Source: Hawksworthiomyces lignivorus
Lineage: Eukaryota > Ascomycota > Sordariomycetes > Ophiostomatales > Ophiostomataceae
Assembly: GCA_002917075.1 (NCBI GenBank)
Contig: NTMA01000064.1
Span: 124,001 to 188,000, forward strand
Length of the DNA stretch: 64,000 bases
Direction: 5' to 3'
In this document: positions 33,108 through 43,762 of the stretch, one piece after another
Layout: each line of letters opens with the position of its first letter
Position numbering within the stretch: the stretch's first letter is position 1
The notes under the pieces: generated by a model
The model's database searches: none
What the model was told of the DNA's origin: nothing
What the model saw: only the letters and a program-made list of their open reading frames with translations
Program-made: the position numbers and the translations under genes

Positions 33108-35307
33108 ATGAGTCTCATTTCATTCATCCACATCAGCTGGTTGATCCTGGCTAGTCTCTTAATCGCCATATTACGAGTTAGTTAAGATATATGCTAAAGA
33201 TGAAAGGGAAATCTTATGTGATCAGTTATTCATTAACATATGCATTCTTCCCATAGATTGTATATCGAGCAAAGTCATCTCCTTTAGCAAAAATTCCTGA
33301 CGCAGGGCTTTTCGCTTCGCTCTCACGCTTCACATGGGCATTTCCCCACGAATACCGAGGCACAATTACACTGGATCTTCCAAAACTCCACAATAGATTT
33401 GGTATTGACTGTTTGCCTAGTTATTTTTAATAAATTAAATCATGAACCTTACCATTTTCATTAAGTGTTGGCTAACAAACACCACTGTTTCTGTGTAACC
33501 CAGGGCCCCTTGTTCGCATTGGTCCGAATGAGTTGTCGTACTACTCCCTTGATATCTACGATTTTGTTTATAAAGCAGGCAGCAAGTTTGAAAAAGATCC
33601 CAGAGTGTATGGCGGTTTTGTCCAAGATGGACATCCCGCACTTTTCTCTATCACGTATGTAATCATTTTAACCAATATTCGGTTTCCTAGAGCTGAAAAA
33701 AATGCTTTCACAGCAACCCAACAGAGCACGCCAAAAGGCGACGGCTCATGGGACAGCTCTACAACCGAAGCAAGATGTCAAACTTGGAAAATCTAATGCT
33801 GCATCACGTTGCACGCTGGACAACCATCTTAGCTCGTTCTCCAGTGGTGGTCGATTTAGCAGTAGCTTGCCGCGCTTTAGAGTCAGATATCATCTGTGAG
33901 TCAGAGGATTACATCTCCATCCAAGTTCCTTTTGGATGTGTACCCTCTGAAGATGTTATTTGGAATGAGCTAACTACCTGAGTAGCTGATTTCAGTTTCG
34001 GGGCTGCCATTGGAGCTATTGATGCATGGGCCAACGGTGGCGAATTGGCTATGGTAGCCATGAATGATAGGCTTGCAGCATGGATGCCAGTTGTATGTTC
34101 TTCTTTTTCCCTTTTATATTTCAGATAAATGAATGTCCCAGTGATTGACAATGTGACTCGCAGATGACAAACTTGCCAGGACTCTGCTCTACGTGGCAAA
34201 ATGTTGAAATATTCCTGACAAAGCTGACTGGATACAAAACGCCTATGAGTCGAGGCCTAGAAGAATTTTATGAGGTACGGATATTCGTGGGACATAATTA
34301 GATAATATCGCAAATCTCACACAAAACAATTTAGTGGTCTCTGCGAGTGTGGACTACAGCGACAGAAAAAGGAAATGAGGCGGAAGAGCTGCCATTTGTG
34401 CCTCTGGAGGCCCTGACACCTTCAGCGCCATTCCCCAACCTGATACAAACTCTTGTACGGTCGGGATTGCCTCCCAAGACAGCCCTAGCAGAGGCCAAAG
34501 AGAACCTAGGTCCCGGCACAGACACCACATCGGCCAGCTTGTTTCACGCCCTCTGGGCCTTGGCACACAACAGCCATTTCCAAGAACAGCTGTATCAAGA
34601 TCTGCAAAACGCTAGATTTCCCACGGACATGACTAGCCTCGAAGCCATTCCAAAACTGAGGGCCTGCGTAAAGGAAGGCATCCGGTGGGCCGGGGCTGCT
34701 GCGGCTATGCTGCCTCGTGTGGTGCCAAAAGGTGGAGTCGAGCTACACGGAAAGTTTGTGCCAGAAGGGGTAAGAGCGTCGCCGACTGCGCATTTGTTAT
34801 CATCTGTTGACTCATATTGACGAATTCCAGACTGTCCTAACCTCCTCACCAATCTGGTATCTCCGCGACTCTAAAGCATTTCCAAATCCAGAGATATTTG
34901 ATCCTTACAGGTGGCTCTCGGCTGACGGATCCGAATATCGTGAGGATGCTCTTCGAGATCGCTTTTACATACCGTTCTCCAAGGGTGCAAACGTATGCAT
35001 AGGCAACAAGTAAGTATTTTCGGTCCGGGCTATGTGCAAGACTTATGAGAGGCTAACTGGAAATCCAAGTTTTGCATACTACGAACTTTACGTTGCGCTA
35101 TCTCGAGTTGTTCATAAATTTCGTCTTGGCATCCACGAGCAAGCTAGTTCTTTAGATTCATCTCTTCAGAGTATTGGAGTGGGGCGAATTGGGTGCTGGC
35201 GGCCTGTTTCTTTACCGCGAAGAAGGGAATGGGTGGCTGCCGTAGTGACAGAAAAATTACAGATTATCGCAACAACACGAGATAGAGAGGTAGGGTCAAG
35301 AGAGTAA
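33108..35307 (+). CDS. Cytochrome P450 monooxygenase, 538 aa, 9 exons
   Basis: Exons 33108-33176, 33257-33401, 33504-33654, 33714-33895, 33986-34092, 34164-34274, 34335-34769, 34831-35009, 35070-35307 (1617 nt). N-terminal membrane anchor (SWLILASLLIAIL). The I-helix has GPGTDTTSAS, the ExxR of the K-helix is EGIR, the region before the heme is FDPYRW, and the heme-binding loop is FSKGANVCIGN. The last intron splits the codon two residues after the heme cysteine. Microsomal P450s of this kind hydroxylate lipophilic compounds with a reductase partner. I cannot assign a CYP family. The following alpha/beta hydrolase on the same strand could act on the same substrate. Confidence 0.93.
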
Positions 35308-35833
35308 TTATTTGTGGAAGTATAGACGGTGAAATAAATCTCAGCTTCTTTAAGTCTTTCCTGGGGTAGTCGGGCCGAAATAAAAGCTTATGATGCGGTT
35401 TTCTCTGAACGGGCTAATACAGAAGTAAGATATAAGGCTGAATCTCAGTCAAGTTGGCTGAAAACACGAGCCCCCTGGAGGCTGATTTTAGAGACTTGAA
35501 GTACAGTGTCTCTAACAGTATGCCGAACTGTACTGAAAACGCTACCCCAATGGCGATGCGCCAGGGCAGACACATGTCAGCACCATGAGAGGGTCGTAGC
35601 ATCATTGCCCGATTGAGATAGTGCAAGGGGGAACGTAAGCTTATTCTAGTTCCAATTTATGCAGTGCAGTACAGGCCTGAAGTCCGCAACACAGGTCACT
35701 TCGCATTCGGATTTAATCTGGCGCGTCACTGACGGGCTTGGGTATAAAGGCCCCACGATGTCCCTGTCTTTGAATAGGCAACCGATAAAGACCACCAAGC
35801 ACACAAAATTACTGAAAGTTGACAAACTATATC
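35308..35833. promoter_or_regulatory. Intergenic with TATA box before hydrolase gene
   Basis: 526 bp. TATAAA at 35743-35748 lies 86 bp before the hydrolase ATG. Otherwise nothing seen. Confidence 0.5.
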
Positions 35834-36880
35834 ATGATATCTTCGGTTCTAGATACATCTGCGGCGGTAGTCGTCTCGGCGGATGGAACGAAGATCTGGG
35901 CGGGGCAGGCGGGACGACCCGCTGCAGAGGCGCCAGTGATCGTTTTTATCCCCGGCTTGGCATGCTCCGCTATCTTCTTTGACAAGCAGTTTCGGGATGA
36001 GTCTTTGGTCTCTAAGTTTTGCTTGGTCAGTTTTCAGCCTACCTGTTGGACCGAGCGAGAAACACGAAGCGAATTGGCAAGCACGAAACGCTAATATTGG
36101 CGATCATCAGATCACATACGAACCTAGAGGTCAAGGCCGCTCTGGGGTGCCAGCCAATGTGGAGGCAAGCTCATTCTCTCCAGAGAAGCAAGCACAAGAC
36201 TTTGAAGCCGTAATAAACTTTTACGGTGCCAAGAAAGTGTTCATTGCCGGTTGGTAGGTGGTTCTTTTTAATAGCAAGCTATTGTGCATAGGCTTCAAAC
36301 TCCGGCGTGGTGACGCTGACAGAGCCGTTATAGGAGTGCAGGCGGCGTCTATGCCGCTGACGTCTTTTCTCACCTATCGTCTGATTACGTCGCCGGCGTC
36401 ATTCTGCTCGCAGCCACACCGTATCGTGCCATGTTCCCCGTGATAGCTCAGCCATCGGCGGCAGCTTCAATCTGGCCTCTGTTCGATCAGGCCGACGGCA
36501 ATGCCTTGGCGACTGCTGTCTCTCTGTTCGTAGATAGCTGCACCTATGAGCCAAACCGCGCTGGTATGTCGTTCGCTTTCCGGTCTGCGCTCATTGGCGC
36601 TGTGGCTGAGCAGCTGCCGCGCACGCGAGCACTGCTGGCGGCGGGTCACATCCAGGACCCGACAAAGCTGCTGGCTGCTGCCGCTGCCTCGCTCCCGGTA
36701 CTGTTTATTGTCGGCGAGCAGGATGAAATAATGAACCCTGAAAAGCTGGAAGCTCAGGTGCGCAAAGAGATACCGCTGGCACAAGTACTGGTGCTTAGGG
36801 ATTGTGGCCACTCGCCCTTTTGGGAGAAGCCGACTGAAGTCAACGTAGCCATATCTGCCTTCGTAGATTCTGCGCCATAG
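35834..36880 (+). CDS. Alpha/beta-hydrolase, 293 aa
   Basis: Exons 35834-36025, 36111-36253, 36334-36880 (882 nt). Splicing assembles the nucleophile elbow GWSAGG (S113) across intron 2. The oxyanion-side motif is FIPGLACSA, strand 4 is ITYEPRGQGRSG, the acid is in GEQDEIMNP and the histidine in DCGHSPFWEKP. This is the classical catalytic triad of esterases, haloperoxidase-like and epoxide-hydrolase-like enzymes. There is no signal peptide. It follows a P450 by 0.5 kb on the same strand. Substrate unknown. Confidence 0.88.
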
Positions 36881-37625
36881 CGGTAAAGATAAAGATTCGT
36901 GCAGGATCTTGGCAATATAAGTGCAAAATATAAAATTGCTTCGGTACGGTGATTGTCATCATGATGCGCGGACTCACACTCCTGGAAGATGTCTAAGCAA
37001 AGTAGCGGTGGTTGGTTTTACGTTTCTCTTAGGTGTGTGATCAAGTGAATGTCGGGCAGGGTTCAACTGGCTGTCAATAACCTTGTAAATAGTTAAATTT
37101 TCCAAAGTGAGAGAGTTCCATAGACTTGTAGCCAATACCTTCTCGCTATCCTTTGATTCGCCTCCTCTTGGCTGACTGCATTCACTGTCACTTATAGCTG
37201 CTATGTGCCACATGACCCCCACGCCGTCCCATCTTATCTCTACAGCGTTGGGATAAGCAGCTCTTCGTGGCGAGAGCCACGCGCGGAGCGTTTTCGGTTG
37301 CAGATACCAGTGTCTAGATATGCTCGAAGGCCTTGAAATGGTTCGGATCACTAATTCCGCGACTGTAGCGTGGCAGGAAATTTTGCAGAGCCTTTTGTCA
37401 ACAAGAAACAGACAATCCATGCTGTCATCTTTGCTTGCTCACTTGGGAATGACGAACTGACTAAATTACAATGCATAATTATTTGCAAGGGTTTTATTTA
37501 CAGAGATATTCACAATGGATCTGCAGCAGTCTACAGCGGGAAAATATGGCACAACTGGAAAGGATTTCCTTCGTCGAGGGCCGGACCCTCTCAGCGAACA
37601 AAGCCTGTCTATACCCATGTTTAGA
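36881..37625. other. Intergenic, 745 bp, convergent 3' ends
   Basis: 3' flanks of the hydrolase and the Dal5-type transporter. Short frames on both strands look random. Confidence 0.6.
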
Positions 37626-39277
37626 TTATTTTGTGTATAGGAAAAATACGTTCTCCTTGTCCGTCAGATCCAGGAATGCCGCCCTCTCTTTCTCCCGCTG
37701 GACGTCTTCCTCGGTCCAGCCATTCTCGGCAACAAGCTTCTCGAGCGCGGCCTTCTTCTGCTTGTTGAGGCGAATGTTGGCGTACGCCATGATGGCGCAG
37801 CACAGCATCTGAACGGCGGTCAAGATGACGATGGCTGCCTTGCCGGGGATGTAGCCGGGCGCATTGGCGGGCAGAAAGATGTAGGTTCCGACAACGGAGC
37901 CGACACCAAAGGTGAAGAGGGTGAACGCATTGACGGTGACCTTTTTGGTGTGGCCTCCGATGTTGCTGGCGTTCCAGGCGTAACACAGCGGGAAGCCGGG
38001 CGAGGACAGGTTCTGAATGAGCTGGGCGAACTGCAGGACGCCGCGCTTGCCCGAGTACTGCATGGTGGTCATGATGATCATGCCGACGAGGGTGGGGATG
38101 CTGAGGATGAGGATGAGCACCATGCGGTTGCGGTAGCGATCTGAGACATACCCGGCGACGACTACGGCGACGCCGCCGATGGCCGTGTTGGGCATGTTGA
38201 GCAGCAGCGTCTGGCGCGAGGTCCAGCCGAAGCTCTTGGTGATGATGTTGCTAAAGGCCGAGTTGCCGCCGTTGGGTATGCCGGTGCACATGATGATGAC
38301 AAACATGACCCAGGTGCGCAGGTCCTTGAACGCCTCTGCGATCTGGCGGCGCTTGATGCGGTTGTTGTGCGTGCCGCCCTGGTCCAGGCGCACGCGCTCC
38401 AGCGCGGCGATCTTCTCCTCGTCCGTCAGGAAGCGCGCGGAGATGGGCGAGTCGGGCAGGAACAGCAGCACGAGCACGCCGTTGGTGATGGCGAGCACGC
38501 CGAGGATCAGGTACAGCAGCTTCCACGGCGCGATGGCACCCTTGTAAAAGGTGACACCATAGGCGACGCCGCCACCGACGACGTACGTGGACAGGTTGCC
38601 CGCGTAAAACCAGCCGATGCGCGTGGCTCGCTCGTTCTGCTTGTACCACATGCTGACGATGAGGATGAGGCTGGGCGACACGCAAGCCTCGAGGGTGCCG
38701 AGGAAGAAGCGCAGCGCATAGAAGCCGGAGAAGTCCTTGCAGGTCGCGTGCAGCATGATGAGTCCGCCCCAGAGGATGATATTGACGCCGAGGTACTTGG
38801 CAATCGGCAGCTTCTGGCCAATGTACTGCGTGGGGAACATCCAGACCAGAAATCCCATGTAAAACGCCTGTGCTACATCGTTGTAGTGGATCCCCGTGAC
38901 CGGGAAGTCCATGATGGACGCATAGGACAGAATGTTCTTGTCTAGGAACTGAGAGAAGTAGATGAAGATCAGGATGGGCATGACGTGTAGGTCCTGTCAA
39001 ACAAACCAGCATTAGCTTCAGCTGTGCAAGCGGCGAGCGACACAATCCACAAACATCCCAAGCCACTTACAATTTTGCGGCGCAGACGAAGAAAGTACTT
39101 CTCGTCGAACTGCTGAGCAGAGGTACCCGCCAGCCGGAGAGCATCATCGGCATCTGAAGCGACTTCAATTTCCTTGGAATCTGCCTCAATCACCACTTGG
39201 ACTGCCTCTTTCACATTGTCATCTTGTAGCTTCTCGTCATCTACAGGAATCATGGGTGAGATTGTTGGTTGAGCCAT
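37626..39277 (-). CDS. MFS anion:cation symporter, allantoate/nicotinate permease (Dal5/Tna1) type, 524 aa
   Basis: Exons 39277-39071 and 38993-37626 (1575 nt). The polar N-terminus ends with KYFLRLRRKI before TM1. The TM1 signature FLDKNILSYASIMDFPVTG and the loop WYKQNERATRIGWFYAGNLS are those of the ACS/allantoate permease family. Members import allantoate, nicotinate, biotin precursors, cysteine or small carboxylates. GC-rich coding sequence. Two long frames on the opposite strand (38367-38945) and in another minus frame (38251-39066) are shadows. The gene stands alone next to a 2.3-kb mostly non-coding stretch. Confidence 0.92.
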
Positions 39278-39446
39278 AATGCCTTAAAGATGCTGAAAGT
39301 TAATGCGCCTGTTTGGTCAGCAGTTACAGCTAGACTTTTTGGTTGCAAGTTTACAACCTCATACACCTTGGAAGATACTGAACTGATATCTTTATATTTA
39401 TCCAATGTGTGAGAGCACACGGATACCCTTCCGTACAAAACGGGTG

Positions 39447-40121
39447 CTATTCCCGGGATCGACATCGTCCAGCAGTGTTTATCGCTGTTGTTTCCGACAT
39501 TCTCGCAGTATGTTCAAGATACGCGTATCTTGTACAGACATCCGTAAGCGCTGCGCTGATAGACTGTCGATTTGATAAATCAGCATACCCCGACATTTGC
39601 TAGCATTTTGGTGATATCTCTGTAGAGTGATTGGGTGCACGAGCAGGAAGAATTGACAAGTGATCGACTGTGGCCTCAACCTTGTTCGGAGTATGTGTAC
39701 AACACCATATCTTATAACTAGCAGATGGGATAAGTACAACGATAAGAAAATGGAACTCTCACCTGCGAGTCGAGAGGCTGTCATAGGCATGACCTTCCAA
39801 ATGGGGTTTATCAAAGGTGGGTGAACTGAGCGGCGTGGTTGCTTTGATGTAACCAGCGCCGGCATATAAGCCGGGTGGAACAGAGCAAGCTTTTTCCAGA
39901 TAGAACGGCTGCCAGCTTCCGTTTGGTAGGTGGCGTTGGTAGCGATCTTCACCAACATCTCCCCACGGCGGCGTTATCGTCACGGGCAGCTATGGCCGCT
40001 TTACATCCAGGTTGCAGACCGGGAATTGAAAGAGAAGCATATCCATTCGCGAGGCGCTTCATATTATTCATAACGTGATTTTGAACACTAAGGCTAGGAA
40101 CGATGCCATCCTGGAGTGCAT
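39447..40121 (-). CDS. Possible small spliced gene, 135 aa, unknown
   Basis: Exons 40121-40089, 39989-39763, 39619-39589, 39563-39447 join to 408 nt in frame. Exon 2 looks coding (TPPWGDVGEDRYQRHLPNGS; 75 codons) and has a good GTGAGA donor. The next two junctions keep the frame open to a TAG. The first junction uses a weak GTGTTC donor and intron 3 is only 25 bp, below the usual minimum, so parts of the model are doubtful. I recognise no family. It could be a small real gene, a decayed one, or chance. Confidence 0.27.
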
Positions 40122-40751
40122 TCCCGGAACAAAGCGAGAACAAATTGCAACGGGCGTAAAATTATCGCTTTGATCTATTTACCCTAGCCGTCCTATCACG
40201 CTGCTTTTGCCCTTTTTCCAAACTGAAAATTGTTATCGGGTCACCATTTACCTTATCTTTTGTACCTGATGTGGCTGCGGAGTACTGTAGGCGCGGCACC
40301 ATTCGCGAACATCTTCGCATTTCGATGTGGGTCCTTGTTCAGAGCATTGTGCTCTGGACTCTTCGCGTGGCCGGCCCATTCCTGCTCTGAATTGCTGGAA
40401 CCATTACCAACGGTGCAAGGAATGGCATCATTATGAAGTCACCTCTTTATTGACAGTGCTTGGAGAGTCAATAAATTCATAGTCATCTTACTTGTAGTCG
40501 CCTACACTATCAGTCATTTGCATCTTTACGTCAGCTCAAACTCATCAGCGCAGCATATTTATCGTATCGTCGGAGACCAGTGATTTGTTCTCGAAATCTC
40601 TCTGGTGCAAGGCTGATTAGATTAACGCCTACTGTGCTGAGCAATACGCTGCCATGTTATGTAACTTAAATACTCGTACAATATCAATAATCTCGCTATC
40701 AAGGTACTGTGTGTAAATCGCACGTGAGTAGTCATCGCTCCGCAGACCCTA

Positions 40752-40787
40752 GGGGAAACGCGCGATAGCTGCTTTGCGCGTTTCCCC
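40752..40787. repeat. Perfect 12-bp inverted repeat with 12-nt loop
   Basis: Arms GGGGAAACGCGC (40752-40763) and GCGCGTTTCCCC (40776-40787) are exact reverse complements and stand out as GC-rich in AT-rich DNA. Each arm holds AAACGCG. Confidence 0.9.
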
Positions 40788-41454
40788 GGTTACTAAAACA
40801 AGTTGGTACCCACGTACCTTAGAAAGTCTGGAATGCCCCATAGAATCGTGACGTCTGCGCTGCAAAGTGTAAGGCTTAGGGCAGATTAGGCGGTAACGCA
40901 CGGAGCAGCTGATTGCGGTAGCTGTTAATACTGTTCCTATGCATGTAATACGAGTACGAGTCCTTCTAATCACAGCGGAATATTTGCAAACAGCTCCTTG
41001 AGCTAAGACACGGTCTTTCGTCCTACCGATCTTACAAGTCTCAGTTGACATTTCGTTTTCCTTTTATTTCCCTTTTCTTCACTTCAATAGATGTTAAACT
41101 GAAACTTAGCAATTATCTCATCGTTAAATAATGCGAACGTCTGTTCATCTGCCATCATTAACAATACGTACATTAGGCAAATATATCCAACCGACTCTGT
41201 AGAAAAGATCCTGTTGGTCATCCTACAGCGTGTAAAGAGCATGTAGTTAGCGGTTTAAGCCAATTACAATGGCCCAGGTGCTCCGTAGAAATGGTGCAAT
41301 ACTGCTGTAGCTGGTGAAAAGAAAAAAGGGGCGGCAAGTGGTACGTAGGAGCTCTGTTTAGGCAGGCGCCCCGCACTCCTGTTCCTTTTCTTCCTTCCAT
41401 TCTTGTCAATAAACCCACTTTTTCAGTTGCCAAGCTCTGACGATATGCTCTGCT

Positions 41455-41470
41455 TACGGAGTACTCCGTA
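41455..41470. repeat. 16-bp perfect palindrome TACGGAGTACTCCGTA
   Basis: Lies 110 bp before the ATG of the M28 aminopeptidase. The half site TACGGAGTA/TACTCCGTA also occurs alone at 8226-8234, 20650-20658 and 21489-21497. Confidence 0.9.
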
Positions 41471-41579
41471 CATTCTTTCTCAACATCAAAACCTCCGCCG
41501 CTTTTGGCTCAACTTTTCACTTTTCGTAGTCTTCTCGTACCTCAATCGCACAATTGCACAACCGCTTCCTATATTCGAA

Positions 41580-43173
41580 ATGCCAGCCTCAATTCGCAGC
41601 AGCCTGCTGCTTGTGTTAAGCGCCTCTCGGCTTGGCTTTGGCTCTCTTGAGCACGGCTCGCAGCAGGTGTTAGCGCCATCAGATAATGCACCAAATGGTC
41701 TCGCACAGCATGAGGTTCATCAAGACATTTTGAAGGCTCTGGAGGCGCATGATGACCCGGTCGCCGCTCTGGTCTCCATTCAGCCCGGCCTTGCCACTGA
41801 GCTCTCTCAACAGCGTCTTCTGCACGTCTTTGGCGAGGAGAATCCGAAGTGGATGACAGAGGGTGACAAGATGCGGCTGCACAGGCGGGGAAAGAAGTTT
41901 ATGGACATCACGGACCACCGGGACTTTTATGCGCGGCAAGAGATTTCTCCACAGTCTGGAAATGCGAGTAGGTCATTTTTGCTTCTTTCTTCTCTTGGCA
42001 GCACCATGCTCACGCAGCTTGCAGATTTGCCCAGATTAATACATCAACGTCTTGTCAAGCCGCTCTTCCAGCACATTTCGACTAAAAGGATGCACGATGT
42101 TCTCGCGCACATGACCAGCTATTACACCCGCTACTTTGGCAGTGTCACTGGTGAAATGAGCGCACAGTGGCTCCACGACCACATTGCAGAGGTGGGAGCC
42201 GCCAGACGCACTCCTAGAGACGGGGAAGAGCTGACAGGTTCGCGTTGCAGATCATCGCCGACTCCCCATTTCACACGCACATCTCGCTAGAGTTTTTCAC
42301 GCACTCGTTTCCGCAGCCCTCGATCATTGCTCGCTTTGAGCCCAAGGTCCGCAACTTTTCGCTGCCGCTCACGATTCTAGGCGCTCACCAGGATTCCATG
42401 AACTACCTCTTCCCCCTTCTTCCTGCGCCTGGTGCAGACGATGACTGCTCTGGCACTGTCAGCATCTTGGAAGCATTTCGTGTTTTGGCGCAATTTGGTT
42501 ACACGCCAAAGAACGGCCCGGTGGAATTCCACTGGTATGCTGCAGAGGAGGGTGGGCTCTTGGGAAGTCAGGCGATTGCTAGATACAAGAAAGAGCAGAA
42601 CGCAAGGATCGGCGCAATGATGGAATTTGTGAGTAATTCTCTGTTGACTTGACCAAGATTGCGAGCTAACGGCCGCTGTAGGATATGACCGCATTTATTG
42701 CCCAGAACGCCACCGAATCCATCGGCCTCATCAAGACTCAGGCTGATGCACCCCTCACAGACTGGACGCAGAAGCTGGCCAAGGAATACATTTCCATTCC
42801 CGTTGAGATATTCGAGCTTGGCCCGTAAGCTGAAACTATCCCATTGTGCATCTTGTTTGGAAGAGCTAACAGCGTAGCAACGCCGGCTCGGACTACATGT
42901 CCTTTACGCAACTGAACTATCCCGCTACGTTCGCCTCGGAGGGAAATCCCATGAAGGGCGGATTCCCAGGCGAATTCGATCCTTACGTGCATGGCGTAAA
43001 TGATACAATGGACGTCGACGATGAAACTGGCGTGTTCTCTATCGAGGTTAGTTTATCCATACCTGCCTGATGCCAAGACTGTCACTAATGCCAAATAGCA
43101 TATGACTAGATTCTCAGAACTCGCAATCGCTTTTGTCATTGAGCAGGCGGGTTGGGACAACACTTGGCGGTAG
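41580..43173 (+). CDS. Secreted M28 leucine aminopeptidase (LAP1 type), 439 aa
   Basis: Exons 41580-41967, 42025-42191, 42251-42628, 42682-42824, 42878-43046, 43099-43173 (1320 nt). A likely signal peptide (SLLLVLSASRLGF region) precedes a propeptide and the M28 domain. All metal ligands are visible: GAHQDS, APGADDDCSG, WYAAEEGG, the aspartate of EFDMTAF formed across intron 3, and YVHGVNDT. This di-zinc exopeptidase removes N-terminal residues, preferably leucine, from peptides outside the cell. Length is close to fungal LAP1 (about 390-450 aa). Introns 1 and 2 are placed by family fit and are less certain than the rest. The ATG at 41580 is chosen because it opens the signal peptide. Confidence 0.9.
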
Positions 43174-43762
43174 ACGCCTGACGTATAGTGTGCTTGACTT
43201 GACCTAGAAGGCGCCGCTTGCCCCAGGAAATGCAGTTGGTTGGCTGATAAATGAAAATCCTGCTTCAGCTTGTAGCAAGCCAGTTTGCTTCTTATTTGGC
43301 AAGTAGAGGCTGTAATACTCATTTAAGTAGTAAATATCTCGTCAGCAGCTACCTGGAAAGGAACACTGACTATTGTAGCCGCGACTCCGAGGAGAAGCGG
43401 TAGGTTCGTGGTAGTATGGTGTAGTTAGAGACTTGAATGAAATGAAAAGAGGCGCTCTGATGTTGGAAATTGATCTGGCGCAGCTGCTTCACTAGTTTCA
43501 TTGATGAAGTGACTGATACAAGAAATTATGGCGAGTTATAGACCACAATGAAAAGAATATGGCTATATAGTATATGTAGGTGACGCACGCCAACGCTTCG
43601 TCCCCAGTGGTGGAATATGACTTGCTGCAGCAGGAGGATCGAAGATGACGGTTACATTCGGGCCAGCTTTGCTGGATTTGAGGAACTCTTTATGCAAAAT
43701 CTAAGCAATGTCTTACATATATATATCATTTTTCTTTATTAGTATCTAGCTAGACAGCTACT
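43174..43762. other. Intergenic, 590 bp, convergent 3' ends
   Basis: 3' flanks of the aminopeptidase and cyclase genes. No gene seen. Confidence 0.6.

Larger units (their letters stand above)
39278..41579. other. Mostly non-coding stretch, 2.3 kb
   Basis: Between the Dal5-type transporter and the M28 aminopeptidase. It contains a doubtful small spliced gene (39447-40121), a strong hairpin (40752-40787) and the palindrome at 41455-41470. Otherwise no exon or repeat recognised. Confidence 0.5.

Noticed and set aside
32773..33111. 112-codon plus-strand frame before the P450
   Set aside because: AT-rich chance frame with no family feature, overlapping the P450 start codon in another frame.
38251..39066. 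271-codon minus frame and 192-codon plus frame (38367-38945) over the Dal5-type gene
   Set aside because: Low-complexity His/Arg or Asp/Glu-rich translations typical of shifted frames in GC-rich coding DNA; the transporter frame has real membrane signatures.
39479..39958. 159-codon minus-strand frame
   Set aside because: Reads through clear splice signals in a different frame from the more coding-like exon 2 of the doubtful small gene; composition looks random.
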